From Planctomycetota bacterium (GTDB taxonomy: Bacteria > Planctomycetota > PLA2 > JAEUHO01), in NCBI GenBank assembly GCA_020631815.1, contig JACKGW010000011.1:40613-104612 (forward strand): a stretch of DNA of 64,000 nucleotides, in the 5' to 3' direction. Of this stretch, positions 37,033 to 45,743 are shown one piece after another. Under the pieces are notes generated by a model that was not told the origin of the DNA, did no database searches, and saw only the letters and a program-made list of their open reading frames with translations. Numbering within the stretch: the first letter of the stretch is position 1; every line of letters begins with the position of its first letter. The position numbers and the translations under genes were made by a program.

Positions 37033-38262
37033 ATGGAGGGACCCATCAACTTCACCGTCTTGCCGCGCCTCGCGCGCAAGACGCCCACGCGCATCCTGTT
37101 CCTCGTCATGGACGGGCTGGGCGGTTGCCTGGGCAAGGGGCCGACGGCGCTCCAGGCCAGCAAGCACCCCAACCTGGATGCATTGGCGGCTCGGAGCGCG
37201 TTGGGTCGCACGATCCAGGTGCTCGACGGCATCACGCCAGGCAGTGGTCCGGGGCACTTGGCGCTCTTCGGCTACGACCCGCTCACCGTGGACGTAGGTC
37301 GCGGCCTGCTCGAAGCGTTGGGCGTTGGCGCCGACGTCGGCCCGGGTGACGTGGCCATCCGCGGCAACCTCTGCACGGTGGACGCCGAAGGACGCGTCGT
37401 GGATCGCCGCGCCGGTCGCATCCCCACGTCGCAAGCGCGGCCGCTCATCCGTCAGCTCGCCGAGGCGATTCCCGCGATCGACGACGTCATGGTCGAGTTC
37501 CACGCCGGTCTGCAGCATCGCTTCGCCGTCGTGTTGCGCGGGCCCGAGCTGGGGCCGGACGTGGACGACACCGACTCCGGTGAGATCGGTCGCCCGATCC
37601 TCTCGGCCTACGCCCGCAACGGAGCCGCGGCACGCACGGCGAGCATCGCCGACCAGATCACGCGCTTGGCGCAGGAGACGCTCGCGGGGCGCGAAGTCGC
37701 CAACGCCGTGCTGCTGCGCGGGTTCGCGGCCCGACCGGAGATCCTGAGCTACCGCGAGCTGGCCAAGCTCTCGGGCGTCGCGATTGCCGCGTACCCGGCC
37801 TACCGCGGCGTGGCCCGCCTGCTGGGCATGCACATCGTCGACACGATCGAACCGGGCTGCCCTGTCCGCGACGAGGTGGATGCGCTCACCGACGTGTGGG
37901 GCGACGACTACGACTTCTACTTCCTGCACGTGAAGGGCACGGACAGTGCCGGCGAAGACGGGGACCTCGCCCGCAAGGCGCAGGTCATCGAAGAGGTCGA
38001 CGAACAGCTGCCGCGCCTCCTCGCGCTCGAGCCCGACGTCATCGTCGTGACGGGTGACCACGCCACACCCGCGCCGTTGCGAGCGCACAGCTGGCACGGC
38101 GTGCCCACGATCCTGCACGGCCCGTGGTGCGAGCCCGACGCCGAGACCACGTTCGACGAGGAGGCCTGCCAGCGCGGCCGCCTCGGCGCCCGCTTGCCCG
38201 CTACCGCACTCCTGCGCCTGGCCCTCGCCAACGCGGGCAAGCTCGTCAAGTACGGAGCCTAG
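37033..38262 (+). CDS. apgM: 2,3-bisphosphoglycerate-independent phosphoglycerate mutase (archaeal type)
   Basis: 409 aa. Alkaline-phosphatase superfamily features: metal-binding Asp27 in FLVMDGLGG, phosphorylated Ser71 in TPGSGPGHLALFGYDP, FHAGLQHRFAVVL, GDDYDFYFLHVKGTDSAGEDG, VTGDHATPAPLRAHSWHGVP with metal ligands. Length and motif order match ApgM rather than the about 510-aa GpmI. Interconverts 3- and 2-phosphoglycerate in glycolysis/gluconeogenesis. It is the first gene of a five-gene operon (lnt starts 5 nt after its stop). Confidence 0.93.
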   Translation: MEGPINFTVLPRLARKTPTRILFLVMDGLGGCLGKGPTALQASKHPNLDALAARSALGRTIQVLDGITPGSGPGHLALFGYDPLTVDVGRGLLEALGVGADVGPGDVAIRGNLCTVDAEGRVVDRRAGRIPTSQARPLIRQLAEAIPAIDDVMVEFHAGLQHRFAVVLRGPELGPDVDDTDSGEIGRPILSAYARNGAAARTASIADQITRLAQETLAGREVANAVLLRGFAARPEILSYRELAKLSGVAIAAYPAYRGVARLLGMHIVDTIEPGCPVRDEVDALTDVWGDDYDFYFLHVKGTDSAGEDGDLARKAQVIEEVDEQLPRLLALEPDVIVVTGDHATPAPLRAHSWHGVPTILHGPWCEPDAETTFDEEACQRGRLGARLPATALLRLALANAGKLVKYGA

Positions 38263-38266
38263 GAAG

Positions 38267-39946
38267 ATGCCCGAGCCTGTTGCCCTCGACTCGCGTCCCG
38301 CGGGGGGCGCAGGCACGTTGCTGTGGGCCTTGGTCGCGCTCGCGTGGGTCGGTGCGTTCATGCCCGACCCGTGGGTGATCGCCACGCTGCCCGGCATGTT
38401 CGGCATGCTGCGCGTGATGGAGCGTTGTCAGCGCTTCCGCAACCTGGTCGGGTTGATCGCGCTCTTCGGCGCCCTGGGCATCGGCTTTGGCTACCGCTGG
38501 CTGGCGCCGACCGTGGAGCAGTTCAGCGGCGGCCGCGTCGGCACGGTCGGATCCTGGGCCTTGGCGGCCCTGTTCGGCGTCGTCGGCACGATCCACATCA
38601 TCGTGTTCGCCGTGGTCTACCGCGCGCTCCTGCGCGGCAACCGGCGCCCGCATCCGCTCGTGACCGTCGCCCTGTTCGTGGCGTGCGAGTCGCTGCCCAT
38701 TCGCCTGTTCCCGTGGATGGCCGGACACGGCGCCGTCAATGCGCCCCCGCTGCTGCAGAGCGCGTCGTGGGGGGGCGTGCCGGCGGTCTCGTTCGTCTTG
38801 CTGGCCTTGATCGTTCCCGTCCACGAGATGTGGGCCAGCCTGGGCGCCGATCGCGCCCGTGCGCGCGTGAAGGCGGCGACCTTCACGTTCGTCGTGGGGG
38901 CGGCCCTGTTCGGCTGGGGCCACGTGCGCTGGGAGATGCTCCGCGAGCAAGACGAGCGGGCCACCGAGCGCGTCGTCGTGGGCATCGTGCAGCCGGACAT
39001 CGGCGCCGGCGAGAAGCGCGGCGCCGAACGTGGGTACGAGGACAAGAAGGCGGCCACGATCGCCGCCTACAAGGCGGGTAGCCAGGCGGCGCTCGACAAG
39101 GGCGCCGAGCTGATCGTCTGGCCGGAGACGGCCATTACGGATCCCATCCGCCTGCTCGAGCCCAAGTTCGACGCGGCGAACACGCGCAACACCCTCAGCC
39201 GCCACGGCTGGGGCTTCCTCGACGAGCTGGGCAAGCAGGCGACCTTCCTCGTCGGCGCGTACGAGCACAAGGTGCTCCCCCCGGGTGCGGCGCGGTCGGC
39301 GGGAGCGCGCGACGTCGCGCGCCAGCTGCAGGACAACGACCAGCGCTACAACGTCGCGGCGCTGCGCCCCATGGGCCCTTCCGGTCCGGCGTGGAGCGTC
39401 TACCGCAAGACGTACCTCATCCCGTTCGGCGAGACGATGCCGCTCGGGCTGCCCCAGTCGATGCTGCCGCAGGGCTTCTTGATGCGCCCGGCGCCCACGC
39501 CGTCCGAGGCCCTGGTGTGGAACGGGCGCCGCGTGGTGCCGTTCCTTTGCTACGAGGGCATCCTGCCCGAGCACGTTCGCGAGACGGCCGGCGCCGAGGT
39601 GCCCGATCTGCTCGTGAGCCTCACCAACGACTCGTGGTTCGGTGACACGTGGGAGCCGCACCAACATCTCAACTTCACGCGCTTCCGCGCCGTCGAGCAT
39701 GCTGCACCTCTCGTGCGCGCAACGAACACGGGCATCAGCGCGTTCGTGACGGCTTCGGGCGACGTCGTGGAAACGCTCGGTGTCGGCAAGGAAGGCGTCT
39801 TGGTGCGCCCCGTCCCGATGGTGGACCGCGGCCGCACGCTGTACGCCCGCTACGGCTACCGGATGCCGTGGGCCCTCGGGGCGTTCGTGCTGCTGGCGCT
39901 TCTCGTCGGGCCGTTCCTGCCCGGTGGAAACCGTCGCACCGACTGA
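38267..39946 (+). CDS. lnt: Apolipoprotein N-acyltransferase
   Basis: 559 aa; ATG 38267 after TAGGAAG. The N-terminal half has six hydrophobic segments; the C-terminal half is a nitrilase-type domain with the catalytic triad Glu287 (WPETAI), Lys381 (YRKTYLIPFGE) and Cys428 (FLCYEGI), plus SLTNDSWFG and LVRATNTGISAF. It N-acylates the N-terminal Cys of lipoproteins in the inner membrane, and fits a diderm with lipoproteins such as the one at 32122. The N-terminal membrane part is more diverged than the catalytic domain. Confidence 0.93.
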   Translation: MPEPVALDSRPAGGAGTLLWALVALAWVGAFMPDPWVIATLPGMFGMLRVMERCQRFRNLVGLIALFGALGIGFGYRWLAPTVEQFSGGRVGTVGSWALAALFGVVGTIHIIVFAVVYRALLRGNRRPHPLVTVALFVACESLPIRLFPWMAGHGAVNAPPLLQSASWGGVPAVSFVLLALIVPVHEMWASLGADRARARVKAATFTFVVGAALFGWGHVRWEMLREQDERATERVVVGIVQPDIGAGEKRGAERGYEDKKAATIAAYKAGSQAALDKGAELIVWPETAITDPIRLLEPKFDAANTRNTLSRHGWGFLDELGKQATFLVGAYEHKVLPPGAARSAGARDVARQLQDNDQRYNVAALRPMGPSGPAWSVYRKTYLIPFGETMPLGLPQSMLPQGFLMRPAPTPSEALVWNGRRVVPFLCYEGILPEHVRETAGAEVPDLLVSLTNDSWFGDTWEPHQHLNFTRFRAVEHAAPLVRATNTGISAFVTASGDVVETLGVGKEGVLVRPVPMVDRGRTLYARYGYRMPWALGAFVLLALLVGPFLPGGNRRTD

Positions 39947-39969
39947 CATCCGGGATCGGGGGGGAGAGC

Positions 39970-40242
39970 ATGCTGACCGTGCGACTGACCCCGCACTTGA
40001 AGCGCTTCTTCCCCGTGCCCGATGAGGTGCAGGTCGACGCGACGACGCTCCCCGAGATGGTGCAGCGCCTCGATGACCTCTGGCCCGGGTTGGGCTTCTA
40101 CGTCGTGGACGAGCGCGGCGCGCTGCGCGAGAACGTGGCGATCTGGGTAGATGGCGCGCGCCTGTTGGATCGCTCCCGCTTCGGCGAGCCGGTTCGCGAT
40201 GGCGCCGTCGTCCACGTGATGCAGGCCCTCTCGGGGGGATGA
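39970..40242 (+). CDS. MoaD/ThiS-like ubiquitin-fold protein
   Basis: 90 aa; ATG 39970 after GGGGGGAGAGC. It has a beta-grasp pattern (MLTVRLTPHLKRFFP, TLPEMVQRLDDLWPGLGFYVVDE, LRENVAIWVDGARLL, VRDGAVVHVMQALSGG) and the C-terminal Gly-Gly expected of sulfur-carrier proteins. No MoeB/ThiF partner is nearby. It sits immediately before the BNR-repeat gene, a pairing I recall seeing elsewhere (recollection, not checked). Sulfur-carrier role likely, pathway unknown. Confidence 0.75.
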   Translation: MLTVRLTPHLKRFFPVPDEVQVDATTLPEMVQRLDDLWPGLGFYVVDERGALRENVAIWVDGARLLDRSRFGEPVRDGAVVHVMQALSGG

Positions 40243-40254
40243 ACGGAGACGCAG

Positions 40255-41322
40255 ATGGCCACCACCAACGACCGCTTCCTGCTGGGAACACGCAAGGGTC
40301 TCTTCGATGTCCGGCGACAGGGCGGCGCCTGGGCCCTGGGTGAGCCCCGGCTCCCGGGGCAGACGATCGCGTTCGCCGTGCGCGACCCGCGTTCGAGCAG
40401 CGTCTGGGCCTCGCTCGACCACGGGCACTGGGGCGCCAAGCTGGCGCGCTCCGACGACGACGGCGCCACGTTCGAGAAGACCGCGCCACCGACGTACCCC
40501 GAACACACCGGCGCGAGCGCCAAGTACTACTGGGTGATCGAGCCCGGTCCCGCCGACCGACCGGGCCACGTCTGGATCGGCACCGACCCGGGTGGGTTGT
40601 TCCGCAGCGAGGACGGCGGCGCCACGTGGTCGCTCGACGAAGCGCTCTGGGCGCTGCGCAAGGAGCATGCCTGGCAAGGGGGCGGCCGCGGCGAGGCCGG
40701 CATCCACTCGATCTGCTTCGACCCGCGCGACGCCCGGCACGCCTACGTCGGCATCTCGTGCGCGGGCGTGCTCGAGACCAAGGACGACGGAGCGTCCTGG
40801 AGCTACGTCAACAAGGGTCTGGTCAACGTGTTCGATCCCGGTAGCACCACGGACTACGGACATGACCCGCACTGTGTGGTGATCGCGCCGTCGAAGCCGG
40901 ACGTGCTGTGGCAGGCCAACCACTGTGGCGTGTTCAAGTCTGCCGATGGCGCCGCCACGTGGCAGAACCTCACCCAGAAGCCATGGATCGACTTCGGCTT
41001 CACCGTGGCCGTGCACCCGACGAACCACGACCGCGCGTGGCTCGTGCCGCTGAAGAGCGACGAGGTCCGCACCACCGTCGATGGGCGCCTGGCCGTCGCA
41101 CGCACGGACGACGGAGGCGCTACGTGGGACCTGTTCCGCGAGGGCTTCCCGTCGCCGGCCTACGACTTCCCGTTCCGCCACGCACTCGACGTCGGAGCCG
41201 ACGGCGACACGCTGGCCCTGGCCACTACATCGGGCAACCTCTACGTCAGCGAGGACGGCGGCGTGACGTGGGCGACGGTCTCCACGAGCCTGCCGCCCGT
41301 GTACAGCGTGCGCTTCGCGTGA
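40255..41322 (+). CDS. BNR/Asp-box repeat protein (sialidase-like beta-propeller)
   Basis: 355 aa; ATG 40255 after GAACGGAGACGCAG, 12 nt after the MoaD-like gene. Repeated Asp-box-like motifs S-x-D-x-G-x-T-W occur: RSDDDGATFEKT, RSEDGGATWSLD, ETKDDGASWSYV, KSADGAATWQNL, ARTDDGGATWDLF and VSEDGGVTWATV, spaced like blades of a sialidase-fold propeller. It starts TNDRFLLGTRKGLFDVRR. No signal peptide is seen, so it is probably cytoplasmic, which argues against secreted sialidase. Catalytic sialidase residues (Arg triad, Tyr) cannot be assigned. Confidence 0.8.
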   Translation: MATTNDRFLLGTRKGLFDVRRQGGAWALGEPRLPGQTIAFAVRDPRSSSVWASLDHGHWGAKLARSDDDGATFEKTAPPTYPEHTGASAKYYWVIEPGPADRPGHVWIGTDPGGLFRSEDGGATWSLDEALWALRKEHAWQGGGRGEAGIHSICFDPRDARHAYVGISCAGVLETKDDGASWSYVNKGLVNVFDPGSTTDYGHDPHCVVIAPSKPDVLWQANHCGVFKSADGAATWQNLTQKPWIDFGFTVAVHPTNHDRAWLVPLKSDEVRTTVDGRLAVARTDDGGATWDLFREGFPSPAYDFPFRHALDVGADGDTLALATTSGNLYVSEDGGVTWATVSTSLPPVYSVRFA

Positions 41323-42146
41323 GCGCACCCGACCTGGACACGCTGCGCCTGCGCGGCGACCCCCCGCGCCGCATCGTCTGCCTCACCGAGGAGACGACCG
41401 AGATCCTGTACGCGCTGGGCCAGGGCGACCGCATCGTGGGGATCAGCGCCTGGACGTGTCGTCCTCCCGAAGCGCGCGAGCGGCATCCGATCGTGTCGGC
41501 CTTCACCGGCGCCAACGTCGAGAAGATCATCGAGCTGCAACCCGACTTGGTCGTCGGGTTCAGTGACGTCCAGGCCGAGCTCGCCCGCGAGCTGGTCAAG
41601 CGCCAGCTGGCCGTGCTGGTCACCAACCCGCGATCGATCGCCGAGATCCTCGACGTCGTGTTGCTGCTCGGACGCATCGTGGGGGAGGCGACGCGCGCCG
41701 AAGAGCTGGTGGCCGGCTACGAGGCGCGGCTCGAGACGATCGCGCTGCGCACGCCGGCCGAGGCGCCCCGACCGCGCGTCTACTTCGAGGAGTGGCCCGA
41801 CCCGATGCTCTCGTGCATCCGCTGGGTGAGCGAGCTGATCGCCGTCGCAGGGGGGCAGGACATCTTCGCGGATCGCTCCGTGGGCCGTGCGGCGCGGGAG
41901 CGTGCCGTGACAGCGGACGAGGTGCTGGCGCGGAAGCCGGACGTCATCGTGGCTTCGTGGTGCGGCAAGCCCGTCGAGAAGGAGTCGTTCGCCCGGCGCC
42001 CCGGGTGGGAGCAGCTCCCTGCCGCGCAACCGGAGCGCATCCGGGAGATCGCTTCCGAGCTGATCCTGCAGCCGGGTCCCGCGGCGTTCACGGACGGCCT
42101 CGACGCACTGTGCGCGGCCATTTCGGGCGGACGGGGAGTCGGGTGA
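41319..42146 (+). CDS. BtuF-like (cobalamin/siderophore-type) binding protein without signal peptide
   Basis: 275 aa; GTG 41319 overlaps the preceding stop (GTGA). It has the substrate-binding protein class III fold motifs of BtuF/FhuD: RIVCLTEETTEILYALGQGDRIVGIS (about 16-41), ELQPDLVVGFSDVQAELARELVKRQLAVLVTNP, LLGRIVGEATRAEELVAGYEARL, YFEEWPDPMLS, and ARKPDVIVASWCG. No signal peptide or lipobox is seen, unlike a genuine periplasmic binding protein, and no BtuCD transporter genes are near. Many such cytoplasmic-looking paralogues are annotated as cobalamin-binding proteins; the ligand here is uncertain. Last gene of the apgM operon. Confidence 0.8.
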   Translation: MSAPDLDTLRLRGDPPRRIVCLTEETTEILYALGQGDRIVGISAWTCRPPEARERHPIVSAFTGANVEKIIELQPDLVVGFSDVQAELARELVKRQLAVLVTNPRSIAEILDVVLLLGRIVGEATRAEELVAGYEARLETIALRTPAEAPRPRVYFEEWPDPMLSCIRWVSELIAVAGGQDIFADRSVGRAARERAVTADEVLARKPDVIVASWCGKPVEKESFARRPGWEQLPAAQPERIREIASELILQPGPAAFTDGLDALCAAISGGRGVG

Positions 42147-42216
42147 GATCTTCGCTTCGGGCCGCAAGGAGCCCGCGCATGCGGTGACGCTGGGCAGCCC
42201 GAAGAGGAGATCTCAC
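42143..42216 (+). terminator. Long inverted repeat at the end of the apgM-lnt operon
   Basis: 20-bp arms (42143-42162 with 42197-42216) with two mismatches around a 34-nt loop; the left arm overlaps the stop codon of the BtuF-like gene. Probable terminator or mRNA 3'-end structure. Confidence 0.5.
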
Positions 42217-42274
42217 CGGACTCCGTACGGGAGCCCGCATCTCCCTACCGATCTCCCGCATCCCTCCTACGCGG

Positions 42275-42287
42275 TAGCATGGGCTCG
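42275..42287 (+). promoter_or_regulatory. TAGCAT box 7 nt before ATG 42288
   Basis: TAGCAT (42275-42280), then GGGCTCG and ATG. An upstream ATG at 42279 lies inside the box, so 42288 is preferred. Confidence 0.45.
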
Positions 42288-43988
42288 ATGCGCGGCTTCC
42301 TCCTCGTGCTTGCGGTGCTGGGGGCCTCGGTCGCCGGCTGGTTGCTGCTCCGCGAGGAGGGCGTGCATCGGGACGACGTCGAGGAGTCCGACGAGGAGCT
42401 GCTCCTCGAGGGGCGCGGCGCCACGCTCCACGGCACGCCCGGGCGTCCTGCGCCTCCGCGCGACCCCCAGCCCGCGCCGGACCCCACCCAGCTTCCGGGA
42501 GCGGGCACGCCGGACGTCGAGGCCGAGGTCTTCCTGACCGGCCTCGTCGTGGACGCCGTCAACGGATCGCCCATCGCCGGAGCGCACGTGTGGGTCGAGC
42601 CGGCCGCCGAGCCGCTCGATCGCATCCCGCGCCACCTCGGTCTCTACAACGCCGACACCGACAAGCCCCCCGGTCCGGGCTCGCCCCTCGGCTTGGACGG
42701 TCGGCTCGTCGGCGCGTTCTCCGACGCCGAAGGACGCTTCCGCATCCTCGAGGCGCCGGAGGGCACGAAACGCGTCGACGTCTTCGCGCTCGCTCCGGGC
42801 TGGCTCGCCGCAGCGAGTGGTCCCCGCGTCGCGGGAGAGAACGTCGTGCTTCGCATGGAGGCGGGCCTCGAGCTCACGGGAACGGTGCGCGGCCCGCGAG
42901 GGCGTCCGCTCGTGGGGGCGCGCCTCATGACGCGGCCAGCCCCCGGAACGCGCCCGTCGCTTCGACACGTCGCGGTGGCGACGAGCACCGACGACGGGTC
43001 GTTTCGTCTCGGAGCCCTGGCGCCCGGCGACGTGATCGTGCGCTGCGAGCATCCCTCGCATCTGCCCGCCGAGCTCGGGCCGGTCGATCCCGCCACGAGT
43101 GGCCCGCTCGACTTCAATCTGGCGGCCGCCCTGTACGTGACGTTCGAGCTGGCCCCGACCGACGGCGTCGAGCCCGTGCACCCGTCGGTCGAGTTCCGGA
43201 CCGATGCACCACAACCCGAGACCGGACTGACCTTGCTGCGGCCTTCGGTCGAGGTGCCCAAGGAGGGCAAGCTGCCTGGCATCTGGACGTACGTCGCCGT
43301 GCCGGTTCCGTGCCGTGGACGCTCGGTCACGTTCACCATCAAGGCGGAGAAGCACGCGCCGTGGACCAGCGATCCGGTCGAGCTGCCGGTCGAGGGTGGG
43401 AGCACGTCGTTGCGCGTTCCGCTGCAACCCTCGCTGGGCTCGGCCCAAGCGCGCGTCGCGTTCCGCGACGACGGCGGGCAGACGGTGGCGTACGGCGGCC
43501 TCGGGGCCAACCTCGAGCTCGTGATGCTGAGCGGCACCGAGCTTCCCGCAGGCGCCGTCGTCGAGGGCTCGAGCGAGCTCGTGCTGCGTAGCGTGCCCGA
43601 GGGTCGCTACCGCTTGGTCGTGCGCTCACCGCGCTACGCCCCCGTGAGCGTGGAGGTCGAGGCCACCACCTACGAGTCGCCTGCGGTCGAGGTCACGCTC
43701 GAGCCCGCGGCCAAGGTGCGCGTCATCTTCCGCGCCACCGAAGCCATGACCGTTCCGTTCCGGATCTACGAGAACGGCCGGCCGATCGCCGTGTTCCGGG
43801 ACGGCGTGAACGGTGATGCCACGCAAGCACCCGTCGGCGGCCAAGAAGGTGGAGACGTGTTCACGGGCCTCGGCAAGGGCGTCTACGAGATCATCGTCAG
43901 CAGCGACCAGCTGGAAGCGCGGCCCACGTCCTTCCGCGCCGATCCGGGCGAGACCGTCGAGGTCGAGGTCGACGTGTCGCGCAAGTAG
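42288..43988 (+). CDS. Membrane-anchored carboxypeptidase-regulatory-like domain protein
   Basis: 566 aa. MRGFLLVLAVLGASVAGWLLLREEG gives one N-terminal membrane anchor or uncleaved signal. A Pro-rich, acidic linker (to about residue 75) is followed by repeated beta-sandwich units of the CarboxypepD_reg-like type: FLTGLVVDAVNGSPIAGAHVWV, FSDAEGRFRILEAPEG, LTGTVRGPRGRPLVGARLM, STDDGSFRLGALAPGD, LRSVPEGRYRLVVRSPRYAPVSVEV and GLGKGVYEIIVSSDQ. Such proteins are abundant in Planctomycetota; likely extracytoplasmic. No enzymatic domain visible. Convergent with the zinc-ribbon gene. Confidence 0.75.
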   Translation: MRGFLLVLAVLGASVAGWLLLREEGVHRDDVEESDEELLLEGRGATLHGTPGRPAPPRDPQPAPDPTQLPGAGTPDVEAEVFLTGLVVDAVNGSPIAGAHVWVEPAAEPLDRIPRHLGLYNADTDKPPGPGSPLGLDGRLVGAFSDAEGRFRILEAPEGTKRVDVFALAPGWLAAASGPRVAGENVVLRMEAGLELTGTVRGPRGRPLVGARLMTRPAPGTRPSLRHVAVATSTDDGSFRLGALAPGDVIVRCEHPSHLPAELGPVDPATSGPLDFNLAAALYVTFELAPTDGVEPVHPSVEFRTDAPQPETGLTLLRPSVEVPKEGKLPGIWTYVAVPVPCRGRSVTFTIKAEKHAPWTSDPVELPVEGGSTSLRVPLQPSLGSAQARVAFRDDGGQTVAYGGLGANLELVMLSGTELPAGAVVEGSSELVLRSVPEGRYRLVVRSPRYAPVSVEVEATTYESPAVEVTLEPAAKVRVIFRATEAMTVPFRIYENGRPIAVFRDGVNGDATQAPVGGQEGGDVFTGLGKGVYEIIVSSDQLEARPTSFRADPGETVEVEVDVSRK

Positions 43989-44029
43989 TCGGGCCCGGGG
44001 CGTCGCCCGCCGGACCGTCCGCAAAGGCA

Positions 44030-44127
44030 GTACGGAGGCGGGGATTTCTTCCGCAGCTTGCCGAGCAGCGCGTCCGCATGCGGGCAATCAGGGCGGCAAG
44101 CTGCGGAAGAGTTCCCCGCCTCCGTAC
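44030..44127. repeat. 98-bp inverted-repeat element, copy I
   Basis: 34-bp arms (44030-44063 and 44094-44127) complement with two mismatches around a 30-nt loop that contains a smaller palindrome (CCGCATGCGG). It lies between two convergent stop codons (43988 and 44151). A near-identical element is at 55097-55194, again at a convergent junction. Likely bidirectional terminator or a REP/MITE-like element. Confidence 0.75.
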
Positions 44128-44150
44128 CGCGTCCTGCGCCTGCCGACTAC

Positions 44151-45044
44151 CTATCCCTGTACCCGCCGCGGCCAGAACAGGCCCAGGGCCGCGCCTACGA
44201 TCGCCAGCACCAGCACGATGCCTGCCACGAACGGCAGGGGCTTGAGCAGGTGGTCGTGGGCGAGTCGCAGCAGGTCGTTGGTGAGGCCGAACGATCCGTT
44301 GCTTGCGTACTTGGCGCGCGCTGCATGACTCGTGATGAGCCCGACGCAGAGGACCATCGTCTGGCCGACCAAGTACGAGCCGGTGGCGGCGTAGGTGATG
44401 CGCTCGGCTCGCGAGCCGGTGAACCCGTCGCCGCGGGCTCGCCACAGGAACACGCTGCCGAACGCGATCTCGCCCAGGTGCCCGCCCAGGAGGAAGAGGA
44501 GTTCCTTCGTGCGGCTCATGGCCAGCCAGGGGTAGGCGAGAGCGACCACGCCCACGATCGCGCACAGCACGCGGTGCCGCCGCAGCGCCCAGGTCAGCCA
44601 CAGCAGGCCGGCAGTGATCGCCACCACGAAGATCGTGGCCTGTTGACCGTGCACGGCCGCAGCGTGCCCGTCCAGGCGGATGGCCGGTACGGCGGCTTGG
44701 CCGAAGAACCACGAGATCGCGACGTGGCCTGTCTCGTGGACCAACGACACCAGGAACCAGCCCATGCGCTGCAGCAGCGGCGTGGCGGCGAACAGAGGCG
44801 CGAGCGCGAAGCCGATCAGCAGCGTCAGCCAGACGCCCTCGCGCGGCGCTTCGATCGGACGCGGCTCGGGCGTGGCCCACGTCGTGGGCGCAGGAGGCGC
44901 CTCGGGGGCCGCTGACCTCGGCGGTGTTCGTAGGGGGCTCTGGGGCAGGGCCCCGCAGAGGCCGCAGACCGGGTCTTCCGGGCCCAGGGCGTAGCCGCAG
45001 GACGCGCACGTCGAGGCGAAGGGGGCTCCGCGGAGACGGTCCAT
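44151..45044 (-). CDS. Zinc-ribbon membrane protein with HExxH motif
   Basis: 297 aa from ATG 45044 (MDRLRGAPFASTCASCGY); an ATG at 45062 is also possible. The N-terminus has two Cys pairs (CASC and CGLC) forming a zinc ribbon, then a Pro-rich linker. From about residue 75 there are at least six hydrophobic segments. The motif SLVHETGHVAISWFFG (about 100-115) holds HETGH, an HExxH zinc-protease motif inside a membrane segment as in M50 site-2 proteases, and LDGHAAAVHGQQATIFV follows. The typical second M50 motif (N/D-x-x-P-x-x-x-L-D-G) is only loosely matched. Intramembrane metalloprotease is plausible, not proven. Confidence 0.6.
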   Translation of the reverse strand: MDRLRGAPFASTCASCGYALGPEDPVCGLCGALPQSPLRTPPRSAAPEAPPAPTTWATPEPRPIEAPREGVWLTLLIGFALAPLFAATPLLQRMGWFLVSLVHETGHVAISWFFGQAAVPAIRLDGHAAAVHGQQATIFVVAITAGLLWLTWALRRHRVLCAIVGVVALAYPWLAMSRTKELLFLLGGHLGEIAFGSVFLWRARGDGFTGSRAERITYAATGSYLVGQTMVLCVGLITSHAARAKYASNGSFGLTNDLLRLAHDHLLKPLPFVAGIVLVLAIVGAALGLFWPRRVQG

Positions 45045-45140
45045 CGTCCCCCTATCGGCCATCGGCCCCAGCGGACCTGCGAGGGGATCTGCTTCCGGGG
45101 ATACTCCGCGGCCGCATCCCGCACCCTTGGAGGAATCACC

Positions 45141-45743
45141 ATGCGCTCATTCTGGATTGCCGCCGCAGTCGCTCTTGCCGCCGCAGGTGGCTGGATCGGT
45201 CGCACGGCGTTCGGTGAAGACGAACCGCAGGACGCTCCGGCCGCCGGCGCCGACATGGAAGCCGAGATGATCAAGCTGGCCACGCCGGGGCCGATGCACG
45301 AGTGGCTGGCGCAAGCCGCCGGCGAATGGGACATGGCCACTACGAGCATGAACCAGGACGGCACGAAGGTGGAAGGAACCGGCTGCGCAAGCATCAAGAT
45401 GGTGCTCGGTGGGCGCTTCCAGCTGCAGACGACCACCGGCTCGTTCCACGGCATGCCCTACGAGGGCCACGGCATCACGGGCTACGACAACCTCTCGCAG
45501 ACGTTCCAGAACTTCTGGTTCGACACACTCGGCACGACGCCTAGCGTCGCGAAGGGCAAGCGGTCGGAGGACGGCAAGACCCTCGAGATGAGCGGCGTTT
45601 GGCCGATGCCCGGCGGAAAGGACATGCCCTTCCGCATGGTGACCACGGTCGTCGACGCCGACCACATGACCTTCGCGATGCACGGCGACTTCGGTGGTGG
45701 AGAGGTGACCATGTTCACGTCCACCTACACGCGCAAGAAGTAG
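45141..45743 (+). CDS. DUF1579 family exported protein
   Basis: 200 aa; ATG 45141 after TTGGAGGAATCACC. N-terminal signal or anchor RSFWIAAAVALAAAGGWIG. The body carries the DUF1579 pattern: PGPMHEWLAQAAGEWDMATTSM (about residues 50-70), GCASIKMVLGGRFQLQ, PYEGHGITGYDNLSQTFQNFWFDTLGTTPSVAKG, GVWPMPGGKDMPFRMVTTV and FAMHGDFGGGEVTMFTSTYTRKK. A lipocalin-like beta-barrel is likely. Function unknown. Confidence 0.85.
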   Translation: MRSFWIAAAVALAAAGGWIGRTAFGEDEPQDAPAAGADMEAEMIKLATPGPMHEWLAQAAGEWDMATTSMNQDGTKVEGTGCASIKMVLGGRFQLQTTTGSFHGMPYEGHGITGYDNLSQTFQNFWFDTLGTTPSVAKGKRSEDGKTLEMSGVWPMPGGKDMPFRMVTTVVDADHMTFAMHGDFGGGEVTMFTSTYTRKK

